This document shows positions 25,227 to 34,446 of a stretch of DNA of 64,000 nt, one piece after another. The stretch is taken from the NCBI GenBank assembly GCA_016710745.1, contig JADJVB010000013.1, forward strand, positions 124,001 through 188,000, in the 5' to 3' direction. The notes beneath the pieces are model-generated. The model did not search any database and was not told the DNA's origin. It was given only the letters and a program-made list of their open reading frames with translations. Both the position numbers and the translations under genes were made by a program. Position 1 is the first letter of the stretch, and the number at the start of each line of letters is the position of its first letter. Source of the stretch: Chitinophagaceae bacterium (GTDB lineage Bacteria; Bacteroidota; Bacteroidia; Chitinophagales; Chitinophagaceae).

Positions 25227-25934
25227 ATGAACATCGTAATAACAGGCGCATCAAAAGGCATAGGCAAAGCCATCGCCGAAGCATTTGCAGAAGATAAACA
25301 GGGGCATCATTTTTTTCTTTGCGCCAGGAACAAGCTTGAGCTGGAACAGACGGGAAAAGAACTACAAGCCCGTTTTCCCCGAATTAATATGTATACCAAA
25401 ACCTGTGATGTAGGTGATAAAACAGATATCGTGCAATTTGTAAAATGGATATTCAGCCATACAGATAAAGTAGACATACTGGTTAACAATGCGGGTATCT
25501 TTTACCCTGGTGCTGTGCATAACGAAGATGAGGGTATGCTGGAAAAAATGATGCAAGTCAATGTATACGGAACCTACCATCTTACCAGGATGCTGTTGCC
25601 CGAAATGATGAAAGTAAAGCGAGGACATATTTTCAATATCTGTTCCATTGCGTCGCTACATGCCTACAATAATGGCGGAGCCTACAGCATCAGCAAATTT
25701 GCGATGTACGGTTTCAGCAAAAACCTTCGGGAAGAAATGAAACCTTATGATATTAAAGTAACCCATGTTTTACCGGGGGCTTCGTATACCTCGAGCTGGA
25801 TTGGCAGCGGGATAGATCCCACGCGCATTATGGAAGCAGCGGATATCGCGAAAATGATATATGCTGCAGCGCAACTGTCGCCACAAGCCTGTGTGGAGGA
25901 AATTATCATAAGGCCGCAGCTGGGCGATTTATAG
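25227..25934 (+). CDS. SDR-family oxidoreductase
   Basis: A 235-residue classical SDR. It has the N-terminal TGASKGIGKAIAEAF, NNAGIFYPG near residue 88, a catalytic Ser in ICSIASLH and YSISKFAMYG (YxxxK) near residue 152. It resembles sepiapterin-reductase or ketoacyl-reductase types, but the substrate cannot be read from the sequence. batD starts about 105 bases later on the same strand. Confidence 0.86.
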   Translation: MNIVITGASKGIGKAIAEAFAEDKQGHHFFLCARNKLELEQTGKELQARFPRINMYTKTCDVGDKTDIVQFVKWIFSHTDKVDILVNNAGIFYPGAVHNEDEGMLEKMMQVNVYGTYHLTRMLLPEMMKVKRGHIFNICSIASLHAYNNGGAYSISKFAMYGFSKNLREEMKPYDIKVTHVLPGASYTSSWIGSGIDPTRIMEAADIAKMIYAAAQLSPQACVEEIIIRPQLGDL

Positions 25935-26040
25935 CAGTAGATACAGTTCTCCAGCCTGTGTGGGTTTAACAATTTATTTCATTCATTTACATACCGAAGC
26001 CGGATATGACAGTTTTCAAAGCGTTATTTTTGCTGCTGTT

Positions 26041-27957
26041 ATGATGCGATCATTTGTACAAAAAAATCTAATTTTTATTTTTTTACTCGCCGGGTTAATA
26101 ACCAATGCCCAGGTAAAATTTTCGGCGAGCATATCACCTGCAGAGATAGGTAAAGATGAGTATGCGCAGTTGAAACTGATCGTTGAGAATGCAAAAGAAG
26201 TTCAACAGATCACACCACCCGATTTGAAAAATTTTACCATCCTCAGTGGCCCAAACCAGGAGAGTGGTATGTCGATGGTAAACGGTACAGTTAAAAAATA
26301 CATCGCACTAAGTTTCCTGATACAACCAAGATCTACCGGCAATTTTATTATTCCTCCCGCCCGGGCCAGAGCCGACGGAGTTGACCTGAAAAGCAATGTG
26401 GTTAACCTGAAAGTGCTAAAAAATCCTACCGGCAATAATGCCGGTTCCGGTTTCTTCAGTTCTCCTTTTTCGGGTATCGATCCCTTTGAAGTACCTGCAC
26501 CCAGGGCTTCTTACGACGATTATATTTTGCGCAAAGGCGAGAATCCAGTGGAAAAAGTAAAGAAAAATATGTTTGTACAGGTTGAGGTAGACCGGAAGTC
26601 GGTTTATGTGGGAGAGCCTGTTATTGCTACCTATAAATTATACACCCGCCTGCAAAGTGAAAGCAATATGATCAAGAATCCATCTTTCAATGGCTTTTCT
26701 GTTTTAGACATGCAAGGGCCCGGTGATATGAGCTCACGAACCGAAAAATATGGAGGAAGAGAATACAATGTGTATAGTTTGCGTAAGGTGCAACTGTATC
26801 CGTTGTTAGCCGGTAACCTCGAGCTCGGCGCAGCCGAAATTGAAAATAATGTGCGATTTATTAAAGCCGAATTTGCCAAACAACAACCCAATTTATTCGA
26901 CGAATTATTTCAGAATTTTAGTGAGGGTAATTTACCGCCGGCTGCTATGGAAGTCCAGAAAATTGCGTTGCAGAGTAAGCCTTTGACCATTGTGGTAAAG
27001 CCCCTGCCAGCAAACAATAAGCCACCGGATTTTAAGGGTGCTGTAGGTAAATTTAATATCGAAGCCAGGGTTGAAAACGATCATTTCAGTACAGATGACG
27101 CCGGTAGAATGGCCATTTTTATTTCGGGAGAAGGGAATTTACAAATGATCAATGCCCCGTCAATTGCCTGGCCTTCGGGCATAGAAGGATTTGAATCGAA
27201 AGCTACCGACGATCTGTTTAAGGGAACAGTGCCTGTAAGTGGCCGAAAAATATTTGAATATCCATTTACCGTTTCAAAAGCAGGCAGCTACAGTTTACCG
27301 GCTGTACGTTTTAGTTTTTTCGATATCCGTGATGCAAGCTATAAAACGATTACAACAAAACCAATCAATATTAGCGTTAGTAAAGGCTCCGGTAAACCCA
27401 AAAGAATACAGACCGACGGCGGTCAAAAATCCAGAGGCAATTACCTTACCCGTTTTTTCGATAACCGGTTGCGGGTAGTTAGTCTTTTTGCGGTATTGAT
27501 GATCATCGGACTTATTGTTTGGCTTAAAAGAGATTCAAGAACACAGCGGGATCCAATTGAAACAGCACAGGCACCCGAAGAAGCTGAGCCGGATGATAAC
27601 ACACCGATCGGAAGTGAAACAAAGGAAATATTGCTGGCACAGGAAAACCCATTGTTACTTACTGAAGCATGCCTGCAAAACGGGGATCGGCATCAGTTTT
27701 ACACCCAATTGAACCTGGAACTGAAAAATTACCTGTCGAAAAAACTGGTGATACCGGCCGAAGCCCTGAACCGGAAAAATATTGGCACCCAACTCGATCT
27801 GAAAGGCGTCAGTAACGAAACATCAGTTCAACTGGAAGAGTTAATGGATGCGATAGAATGGCAGTTATATACACCGCTGGCCGATGACCGGCAAATGAAA
27901 GACATATTTGAAAAGGCGAACGACCTGATTCAACTGATGAATACCTATCGCAGCTAG
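26041..27957 (+). CDS. batD: BatD-family protein
   Basis: A 638-residue protein. It has a signal peptide (about residues 1-24, LITNAQ) and large periplasmic beta-sandwich regions (SISPAEIGKDEYAQLKLIV; VEVDRKSVYVGEPVIATYKLY). One transmembrane span (VVSLFAVLMIIGLIVWL) lies near residue 485, with a cytoplasmic helical tail. BatD belongs to the Bat system (aerotolerance), normally batA-batB-batC-batD-batE together with a MoxR ATPase. Here batD stands alone, preceded by an SDR gene. I chose the ATG at 26041, with ATG 26044 equally possible. Its stop overlaps the stop of the response-regulator gene by 4 bases on the other strand. Confidence 0.88.
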   Translation: MMRSFVQKNLIFIFLLAGLITNAQVKFSASISPAEIGKDEYAQLKLIVENAKEVQQITPPDLKNFTILSGPNQESGMSMVNGTVKKYIALSFLIQPRSTGNFIIPPARARADGVDLKSNVVNLKVLKNPTGNNAGSGFFSSPFSGIDPFEVPAPRASYDDYILRKGENPVEKVKKNMFVQVEVDRKSVYVGEPVIATYKLYTRLQSESNMIKNPSFNGFSVLDMQGPGDMSSRTEKYGGREYNVYSLRKVQLYPLLAGNLELGAAEIENNVRFIKAEFAKQQPNLFDELFQNFSEGNLPPAAMEVQKIALQSKPLTIVVKPLPANNKPPDFKGAVGKFNIEARVENDHFSTDDAGRMAIFISGEGNLQMINAPSIAWPSGIEGFESKATDDLFKGTVPVSGRKIFEYPFTVSKAGSYSLPAVRFSFFDIRDASYKTITTKPINISVSKGSGKPKRIQTDGGQKSRGNYLTRFFDNRLRVVSLFAVLMIIGLIVWLKRDSRTQRDPIETAQAPEEAEPDDNTPIGSETKEILLAQENPLLLTEACLQNGDRHQFYTQLNLELKNYLSKKLVIPAEALNRKNIGTQLDLKGVSNETSVQLEELMDAIEWQLYTPLADDRQMKDIFEKANDLIQLMNTYRS

Positions 27958-28661
27958 GTCTCGGTAAACTTGTAACCCACGCCCCTAACGGAATGGAAGT
28001 AAGCGGGGTCGCGACTGTCCTCCTCAAAATATTTCCGGAAATTGAGAATAAAATTATCGATCGTACGGGTAGTTGGGTATACATTGTAACCCCAAACCAC
28101 CTGCAGGATCTTTTCCCGGGTCACTACTTCGTTTTTATTCTCGATCAGCAGTTTAAGCAGCATGATCTCTTTTTTGGTAAGGGTAACTTTTTCGCCGCTT
28201 TTGATAAAGGCTTCGGAGGCTTTAAAGTCGATCACGTTTTTCCCGAATGTATACATATCCGGCAGCGGTTGTTTGCTGCTGAGGCGCTCACTTTTTTTGA
28301 TGAGGTTGTTAACCCTGATCAATAGTTCTTCGAGATTGAATGGCTTGGTCAGGTAATCATCTGCTCCTTTTTTTAAACCCAATACCCTGTCGGCACTGCT
28401 GTTCTTTGCACTCAGGATCAGTATCGGTAGCTCGGGATTGCTCAGCCTGATGGTTTCGCAAACCGTAATGCCATCTATTTCGGGCAACATGATATCGAGA
28501 ATGATCAGGTTGAAAAATTCTTTTTGCACGGCTTTCAGGGCTTCAGCACCGTCGTAAGCACCGGTGATCTCATAGCCTTCCAGTTCCAGGTTTAGCTTCA
28601 GGGCTTCCTGCAGGTTTTCTTCGTCCTCAACCAATAATATGGAAAATTTTTTGTCGGTCAT
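27954..28661 (-). CDS. OmpR-type response regulator
   Basis: A 235-residue two-component regulator. The receiver domain (residues about 7-120) has the acidic pair ED near 12-13, the phospho-acceptor Asp about 56 (LIILDIMLPEIDG) and KPF near 105. The C-terminal winged helix (about residues 135-233) contains LTKKEIMLLKLL and VWGYNVYPTTRTIDNFILNF, the DNA-recognition region. It lies 5 bases after the histidine kinase gene, so the pair is one operon. The regulon is unknown. It converges with batD, with a 4-base overlap. Confidence 0.93.
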   Translation of the reverse strand: MTDKKFSILLVEDEENLQEALKLNLELEGYEITGAYDGAEALKAVQKEFFNLIILDIMLPEIDGITVCETIRLSNPELPILILSAKNSSADRVLGLKKGADDYLTKPFNLEELLIRVNNLIKKSERLSSKQPLPDMYTFGKNVIDFKASEAFIKSGEKVTLTKKEIMLLKLLIENKNEVVTREKILQVVWGYNVYPTTRTIDNFILNFRKYFEEDSRDPAYFHSVRGVGYKFTET

Positions 28662-28666
28662 AAGTG

Positions 28667-29653
28667 CTATGCTTTTTCGATTGATGCATGTAGTGTAACT
28701 GTAAAAATAGTACCGGATGGGTGATTGTCTGTCACCGTTATGTTTGCATTATGCTGTTTAACTACTTTTTTTACCAGATAGAGGCCAAGTCCTGTGCCTT
28801 TTGCGCCTTTGGTAGCTGCATTACCCACCCGGTAGAATTTATTGAATATTTTATCCCTTTCTTCAGCGGCAATTCCTTTGCCGCTATCCTTTACCCGGAA
28901 AATGATCTTATCTTTTTCTGCAGCAACAAAAATGTTAAGGGGCCATTCTTTGTTTCCGTATTTGATGGCATTATCGATCAGGTTATTGGCCAGCATCTGC
29001 AGCAACAACCGGTCGCCAAGTATAAAAATATCGGGCTCGATATCGGCTTCAATCTGTTGCTGTGGATACCTGGTTTTAAAGTCATGTACACATTTGCCAA
29101 TGAGTTCGCTGATGTTGGTTTCCTCGTTGATTATCCGGTAGCCGCCGGCTTCTATCTGTGAGGAGAGGAGCATATTGTTACAAAGTGCATTCAGGCGGTT
29201 GGTTTCTTCCAGTGTGGTTTGTATCAGCCTTTGTTGCTGTTGTTCATCCAATTTCCGCTTCTGCATGGTTTCGAGGTTGAGCTTGGCAACCGAGATAGGT
29301 GTTTTCAATTCGTGCGTAATGGCGATCATGAAACTTTGCTGTTCCTGGCTTATTTTCAACTCCCGCCGTACCGCCCTGAAAACAAAAACCGCACCGGCCA
29401 TGATCAATAAAAAGAAAGTGACCCCCTCGCCGAGGTATTGTGCGGTTTTTCTTTTTTCCAATGTTTTTATCTGATCAAATTTGGATTGGTATCGTGCGTC
29501 TGTTTGCTGTAATTGCTCCAGGTCATATTGCATCATTTGTTGATTTTGCCGGTTGAGCGCAATAAACCACCAGATCAATGCGGCCAGGATATAAGCCAGC
29601 AAGAACCAGTACAGGATATAAATTGAACGGAGTTTTTTTGATTTGGACAGCAT
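28667..29653 (-). CDS. sensor histidine kinase
   Basis: A 328-residue membrane kinase. Two hydrophobic spans (about residues 11-33 and 77-95) flank a short extracytoplasmic coiled region rich in Gln. The phospho-acceptor His is in MIAITHELKTPISV near residue 113. An ATPase domain follows with NLIDNAIKYGN (N box), DSGKGIAAEE (G1) and GTGLGLYLVKK (G2). There is no HAMP domain. The small sensor loop suggests sensing within or near the membrane. It is the first gene of the two-gene operon with the response regulator. Confidence 0.92.
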   Translation of the reverse strand: MLSKSKKLRSIYILYWFLLAYILAALIWWFIALNRQNQQMMQYDLEQLQQTDARYQSKFDQIKTLEKRKTAQYLGEGVTFFLLIMAGAVFVFRAVRRELKISQEQQSFMIAITHELKTPISVAKLNLETMQKRKLDEQQQQRLIQTTLEETNRLNALCNNMLLSSQIEAGGYRIINEETNISELIGKCVHDFKTRYPQQQIEADIEPDIFILGDRLLLQMLANNLIDNAIKYGNKEWPLNIFVAAEKDKIIFRVKDSGKGIAAEERDKIFNKFYRVGNAATKGAKGTGLGLYLVKKVVKQHNANITVTDNHPSGTIFTVTLHASIEKA

Positions 29654-29719
29654 AAATAGATCGCGGCAAAGGTACGCTGTATAATTGAGGGATTCAGTAT
29701 GCGGTGATCTGAATAACTA

Positions 29720-30598
29720 CTAATTCCGCTTATCCAATCCCCAGCTCAATTTATTACGCAGCGTTTGTAAAAAGTTATTTTCGTTAAGGCGTATCAGGTT
29801 AAAACTGAATTCTTCTTTTTTTACCGCCAGTTGAATTTCCTTGGTAACGATTTCGCGGCGGCTGTCTAACGTGCAAAGGAAACCATCTGTTCTGCCTTCC
29901 ACTTCAAAAGAAATGATATTGTTATCGGGGACTACTATCGGGCGAATGTTGAGATTATGCGGCGATACCGGTGTAATAACAAAACTGCCGCTGTCAGGAA
30001 ACACCACCGGGCCATTGCAGCTTAATGAATAACCGGTGGAACCGGTTGGCGTAGAAACGATCAATCCATCGGCCCAATAGGTATTTAAAAATTCACCATT
30101 CAGGTAGGTATGGATTTTTATCATAGGTGATGAATCTTTTTTGTGCAGCGTAAACTCATTTAAGGCGTAGGGTGCATCGCCAAACAAGGGTGTGTCCGAA
30201 TCGAGGTGTATCAGGGTACGTTTATCGAGTACATACGTGCGGTTAACCAGGGCTTCAACCGCCATGATCAAATCTTCCTTACCGATGTTGGCCAGAAAGC
30301 CCAATCGGCCATAATTGATGCCTACTACAGGAATACCGCTATCTTTTACGAGGGTAACGGTATCCAGTAAAGTACCATCGCCACCCAAACTGATGATGAA
30401 ATCGATGTTCTTGTCCAGGTCGTCCGACGAATTGAATGTGGAGTATTTTGCGCTGGCATTGATAGATGAATAAAACTGGTTAAAAAAATCCTGGTAAAAA
30501 ACAAGTTCCACGCCGCTCAACGCCAGTTCATCCAGCAAGCGGATAATATCTTCGTGCTGGTTATTTTCTATTCCCCTGCTGTAGATCGCTATTTTCAT
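29720..30598 (-). CDS. nadK: NAD kinase
   Basis: A 292-residue kinase making NADP from NAD. It has the GGDGTLLDTV ATP-binding and catalytic motif near residue 68, NYGRLGFLAN near residue 95, and TPTGSTGYSLSCNGP near residue 180. I chose the ATG at 30598 (MKIAIYSR), which matches the family start. An in-frame ATG 48 bases earlier would add MKTDIKILRQMAVLRH. It ends 67 bases before the histidine kinase gene. In many Bacteroidota uppS follows nadK directly. Confidence 0.95.
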   Translation of the reverse strand: MKIAIYSRGIENNQHEDIIRLLDELALSGVELVFYQDFFNQFYSSINASAKYSTFNSSDDLDKNIDFIISLGGDGTLLDTVTLVKDSGIPVVGINYGRLGFLANIGKEDLIMAVEALVNRTYVLDKRTLIHLDSDTPLFGDAPYALNEFTLHKKDSSPMIKIHTYLNGEFLNTYWADGLIVSTPTGSTGYSLSCNGPVVFPDSGSFVITPVSPHNLNIRPIVVPDNNIISFEVEGRTDGFLCTLDSRREIVTKEIQLAVKKEEFSFNLIRLNENNFLQTLRNKLSWGLDKRN

Positions 30599-30648
30599 AT
30601 GCCTCAGTACCGCCATCTGGCGTAATATTTTGATATCTGTTTTCACAA

Positions 30649-32121
30649 TTAGAATCCTGATTGATTGTGTAAAAATAAACCGTTTTCCCCTAATTGGTTG
30701 AAACTGTACTCAAACCTTAGGTTTATATCGTACAAGGTAAGGATATCTATGCCAAAACCACCCGAATACAGCAGCCGGTTGTTCAGGTTGGTGGTATATT
30801 TTTTTTGGGTATAGGCGAAGCCGGCATCGGCATAGGTTTTGGCAAAAAAAGTAAAAGGGATCTTTGTAAATAATTTTGGAAAGAAGGGGAAGGGTACATA
30901 GAAAGCCAAAAGCTTTTTCTTGATCGTACTTTTAACCAGTGCCGTGGCAACGCCGTCGATCACGTAATATTCCAGTCCGCGTAAATAAATTTCGCCGTAC
31001 CCCAATCCACGCTGATTTATATAAGCCTGATCGAAAGGCAGTTTAATTTTGCCGTTTACAAAAATACTGCTGTACCAGTTTTTACCCAGGTCAAAAAATT
31101 TAGTGTAACCGGCCTCGAGGCCCAGCATGTTTAAGCCGCCCGTAATACCCAGTCCTCTTTTTTGAATGCTGAAAAAATAAGTTTTACCCGTTAGCGGGTA
31201 AGAGCCGTTGTTCACATTGGCATATTGCTGTGTATAGATCAGATCGATGATACTTTTTGAACTGACAGGATCTTTAAAATAATTGGGATTGTATTTATTG
31301 TCGGTAATTTCGCCGGCTACTTCCACATAATTATAGCCCGCAATAAAAACATGTTTTTTAAACAGGCCTTTACGTATGGTGAAACCACCATTTATATACC
31401 AGTTTTTATAAACGAATTCATTCCTGGCTTTGCCTGCCGAATCGGAAGGGTAGAACAGCAACGAATCGTTGTAATTGGTTTTGTAGGAGAATTCCCGTTT
31501 TTGACTATACCCGCCGCCCACATTAAAACCATGAGTAAGCGCCTTGTTGACATAGGGAGCGCTATAGCTAAATGAAATATCGCGTGAATAGCCGTTGATC
31601 AGATAAAGGCGTAACTGGTCCCTTCTTCCGGTCAGGTTATAATTCACGAACTTAATTCCGTAATTAACCCTTTCCAAACTGGCTTTGTAGGTTTTATACC
31701 ATTCATTGAAGTTACGGTCAACCCATTTAAACTGAGGTACGGGGTACCAATACCAGCGTTCGGTTACACGCACCAGGATATTCACGTTAACCGAATCGGT
31801 TGCTGCGAGTTCAAAATCAACTTCGTTAAAAAGCGTGGTATTGTACACCTGCACACGGGCCTGTTCCAGTTCAGATTTTAAACTGCTGACAGGAATCGAG
31901 TCACCTTGTTTAAACTGCATTTCGCGAAACACAACCAGGGCTTTTGTTTTTTTGTTTCCCGTAACTGTAATACTGTTTACATAAACTTTTGATGAAGGTT
32001 TTTGTACAAGCAGGGTCGTGTCTGTAAAAATAATATGGGTGGTTTTGGGTTTCTGAGCATGGCAACAGGTATAACACAGGATCAGGGAAAAACCGCAAAT
32101 TATTTTTTTAAAATTGTTCAT
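30649..32121 (-). CDS. POTRA/Omp85-like outer-membrane beta-barrel protein
   Basis: About 490 residues starting at ATG 32121. The signal peptide is about residues 1-23 (CGFSLILCYTCCHAQ). One POTRA-like domain follows (VNSITVTGNKKTKALVVFREM ... QVYNTTLFNEVDF, residues about 45-120). The rest is a predicted beta-barrel rich in aromatic and Gly/Asn strands, ending FNQLGENGLFLHNQSGF. It is half the size of BamA, with fewer POTRA repeats, so it is an Omp85 relative (TamA/patatin-pore-like) with unknown client. It lies between the CBS gene and nadK on the same strand, probably one operon. Confidence 0.78.
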   Translation of the reverse strand: MNNFKKIICGFSLILCYTCCHAQKPKTTHIIFTDTTLLVQKPSSKVYVNSITVTGNKKTKALVVFREMQFKQGDSIPVSSLKSELEQARVQVYNTTLFNEVDFELAATDSVNVNILVRVTERWYWYPVPQFKWVDRNFNEWYKTYKASLERVNYGIKFVNYNLTGRRDQLRLYLINGYSRDISFSYSAPYVNKALTHGFNVGGGYSQKREFSYKTNYNDSLLFYPSDSAGKARNEFVYKNWYINGGFTIRKGLFKKHVFIAGYNYVEVAGEITDNKYNPNYFKDPVSSKSIIDLIYTQQYANVNNGSYPLTGKTYFFSIQKRGLGITGGLNMLGLEAGYTKFFDLGKNWYSSIFVNGKIKLPFDQAYINQRGLGYGEIYLRGLEYYVIDGVATALVKSTIKKKLLAFYVPFPFFPKLFTKIPFTFFAKTYADAGFAYTQKKYTTNLNNRLLYSGGFGIDILTLYDINLRFEYSFNQLGENGLFLHNQSGF

Positions 32122-32177
32122 TACATAAACACATTGCGTAATATGCCGGATTTTAAAATAGCAGGGGAGAAAGATCA

Positions 32178-32840
32178 TTAAATGTCCAGGTAATTCATCA
32201 GGTGACGATAGTTGCTGTGAATTTCATTTTCAAATTTTTCGTTACCAAAATAATAGATAACATCAAATTCGTATCGTTCAAAAGTGGCCACAATGGCCGA
32301 GATCTCTTTTTTGTTGATATGCAGGGTTACGGTTAACATACCGGTTTCGGCATGTACTGTTGTGTTTAAATGAAGAATGGTAGCATCATTGCTTTCCACT
32401 ATCCGGCTTATTTCGGAAATGGCAAACTGACTTCTTTCCATTTCTAAAACAATAATGCCGCCGATTTCGTTGGTACCTGCAAAATTGCCGATCGTTTTTA
32501 AAAGATCGTTTGTTGTAATAACACCCATCAGATCATTTTCTTCATTAACCACCGGCACCACAGTACTGTCGAACTGGTTGCTACAGGTAACGGCATTCAA
32601 AAAATGTTCATTATCATGTACCGAAGCCTGAATGAAAAATTCCTGCATCAGTTCAATCGGCATTTTTGGTTCTTCCTGGTCGAGCAGGTCTTCTTCGCTG
32701 ATCATCCCCAAAAATTTTTCATCTTTTACCACAGGCAGGTGGGTAACCCTGAAATCGTTGATCAGTTGCAGGGCCCGGCCAACCGAATCTTTTAGTTTCA
32801 GCCTCGGAATATTATTGTTAATAAGTTCAATGGTTAGCAT
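32178..32840 (-). CDS. CBS-domain protein (AcuB-like)
   Basis: A 220-residue soluble protein with two CBS domains (about residues 5-60: RVTHLPVVKDEKFLGMISEEDLL, and 75-130: STVVPVVNEENDLMGVITTNDLL). An ACT-like C-terminal region (MLTVTLHINKKEISAIVATFERY) follows. CBS pairs bind adenosyl ligands such as AMP, ATP or NAD. A CBS gene next to nadK is a standing arrangement in Bacteroidota, so it may sense adenylates or NAD and feed into nucleotide metabolism. That role is inference. Confidence 0.85.
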   Translation of the reverse strand: MLTIELINNNIPRLKLKDSVGRALQLINDFRVTHLPVVKDEKFLGMISEEDLLDQEEPKMPIELMQEFFIQASVHDNEHFLNAVTCSNQFDSTVVPVVNEENDLMGVITTNDLLKTIGNFAGTNEIGGIIVLEMERSQFAISEISRIVESNDATILHLNTTVHAETGMLTVTLHINKKEISAIVATFERYEFDVIYYFGNEKFENEIHSNYRHLMNYLDI

Positions 32841-32933
32841 ATAACTGGTTTAGGTTAGTAACAGCTATGATAATAACGTGATGTTTTTGCTTTAAGTATA
32901 CTGAATTGTTCAAATTAATCAGCCACTGACCCT

Positions 32934-32960
32934 GTAAAATGACCTGCCAGGTTGTTTTAC
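32934..32960 (-). terminator. hairpin after the broken hydrolase gene
   Basis: GTAAAA (32934-32939) pairs with TTTTAC (32955-32960), and ACCTG pairs with CAGGT inside, with two G-T wobbles between. It lies 22 bases beyond the hydrolase stop on the minus strand. There is no clear U-tract, so it is a weak terminator candidate or a processed end. Confidence 0.35.
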
Positions 32961-32982
32961 ATGATAATGACAAATAATATTG

Positions 32983-33758
32983 CTAAACCGTTGCAGCAGG
33001 CGTTTTTAATTTTGTTAAAAACCCATCCAGCAGCCGGTTAAATTCTTCCGGAACTTCCATCATGGGGGCATGTCCGCATTTATCAACAAAATGTAACTCA
33101 CTGGTTGGCATCAGCCGATGAAATTCTTTGGCCACAAAGGGCGGTGTTATGGTATCGTTATTTCCCCAGATGAGGCAGGCCGGTTGTTTGATCTGGCTCA
33201 GTTCTTCGCCCAGGTTATTACGTATGGCACTTTTTGCCAGCGCAATTATTTTGATCACTTTCATCCGGTTATTGGTAATTTCAAATACTTCGTTCACCAG
33301 TTCCTCGGTTGCCATTTTTGGATCGAAAAAGTAAGTTCTGTTTTTTTACGGATATATTCCCTGTCGCCCCGCTTGGGATAAGTATCGCCCATTCCGTTTT
33401 CGAATAAGCCCGAACTGCCGGTTAGTATGATCGACTTGATGCGTTCCGGATGCTTCAGTACATGTACCAGGGCAACATGTCCGCCCAGCGAATTACCCAA
33501 TAAATGAATATGGTTATAGTTGCGGTGTTCGATAAAGCGGTATACGAATTTTTCAAGGCCACCAACCGAGGTGTGCAACAGATCCAGTTCCAGTAAAGGC
33601 AACAGTGGAACAATCACTTTATTGGTTTTCCGAAAATGCTCAATCAGGAACTGAAAATTGCTGAGGGCTCCAAATAAGCCATGAAGCAACAACAGCGGTT
33701 CGCCCTCGCCTTCTTCAATAAAATTAAATTTTCCGTCTTGTTTTATTTCGTAACTCAT
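32983..33758 (-). pseudogene. alpha/beta-fold hydrolase, frameshifted
   Basis: An alpha/beta hydrolase of about 258 residues if repaired. The first part (from ATG 33758, MSYEIKQDGKF) has the oxyanion-region LLLLHGLFG and the nucleophile elbow HLLGNSLGGHVAL (Ser about residue 90). The second part has the acid in LIWGNNDTITPP and the catalytic His in DKCGHAPMMEVPE. The two halves are in different frames. On the plus strand the run A5 at 33326-33330 is one base short: six would give TFFDPKMATEELV across the junction. All catalytic residues are present, so a sequence error is as likely as real inactivation. Substrate unknown. Confidence 0.82.
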
Positions 33759-33858
33759 TCTTAAATTCAAATTGTTTATTATCAACCGCTATCTCAATCT
33801 TAAAGTTATGAAACTCTGATTAGGTCTAAAATTACGGTAAATAAGATAATGGCAGAAA

Positions 33859-34398
33859 TTAATGCAAAATTTTGTTTGAGAAGGAATTGAAAAAATCGCC
33901 CAATTCGTTAAACATATCTTTAAAAACAGGGATCAGCTTACCAAAACTGTCCATCAGTTTTGGCCCCCAAGGTTGAATAAAGGGATAAGTTTGAGATGAT
34001 TCGATTGAAGCGGGTTGCAGTAATTGCAGTTTTTCGGCATAAAAGATAAAAATACTGAGGATAATCAGGTAAAGTACAGTGTATAACAGGATACCCCCAA
34101 TGCGGTTTACCCAACCCAGCAAGGCAACCTGGAAAACCTTTTCGATGCCTTTGGCGCCCAGCCTCACCAGGAAAACCACAGCCAGAAAAACCAGTGCAAA
34201 AGCAATAAAGGGCAGCCATTTGGCCGATACGTTAACACTATCCTGCAACCAGGTGGCAACCACGGCCGATAATTTTAATGCCGCCGCTAAACCTACAATA
34301 AATGCAATAATGGAAAATACCCCAACGATCAATCCTTTTTGGTAGCCCTTGAAAATGGCAATTACCAGCAATAAAGCACAAGTTAAATCTATCAGCAT
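33859..34398 (-). CDS. CvpA-family membrane protein
   Basis: A 179-residue inner-membrane protein with four hydrophobic spans. The CvpA-type N-terminus (DLTCALLLVIAIFKGYQKGLIVGVFSIIAFIVGL) and the later GWVNRIGGILLYTVLYLIILSIF are visible. CvpA was named for colicin V production and is linked to envelope stress tolerance. Its molecular role is unclear. A gap of about 48 bases with a CCCCGAAGGGG motif separates it from the YqeY gene. Confidence 0.82.
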   Translation of the reverse strand: MLIDLTCALLLVIAIFKGYQKGLIVGVFSIIAFIVGLAAALKLSAVVATWLQDSVNVSAKWLPFIAFALVFLAVVFLVRLGAKGIEKVFQVALLGWVNRIGGILLYTVLYLIILSIFIFYAEKLQLLQPASIESSQTYPFIQPWGPKLMDSFGKLIPVFKDMFNELGDFFNSFSNKILH

Positions 34399-34415
34399 AG
34401 TTCCCCTCTACATCT

Positions 34416-34427
34416 CCCCCGAAGGGG
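34416..34427. repeat. CCCCCGAAGGGG motif (UUCG-type hairpin on the minus strand)
   Basis: CCCC (34416-34419), CGAA, GGGG (34424-34427). On the minus strand this reads CCCC-TTCG-GGGG, a very stable UUCG tetraloop hairpin. It lies in the gap between the CvpA and YqeY genes. The same core occurs at 61946-61956, and a variant (CCCCGAAAAGGG) at 19119-19130. Confidence 0.55.
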
Positions 34428-34446
34428 AAACTTGTATAGAGTATAT

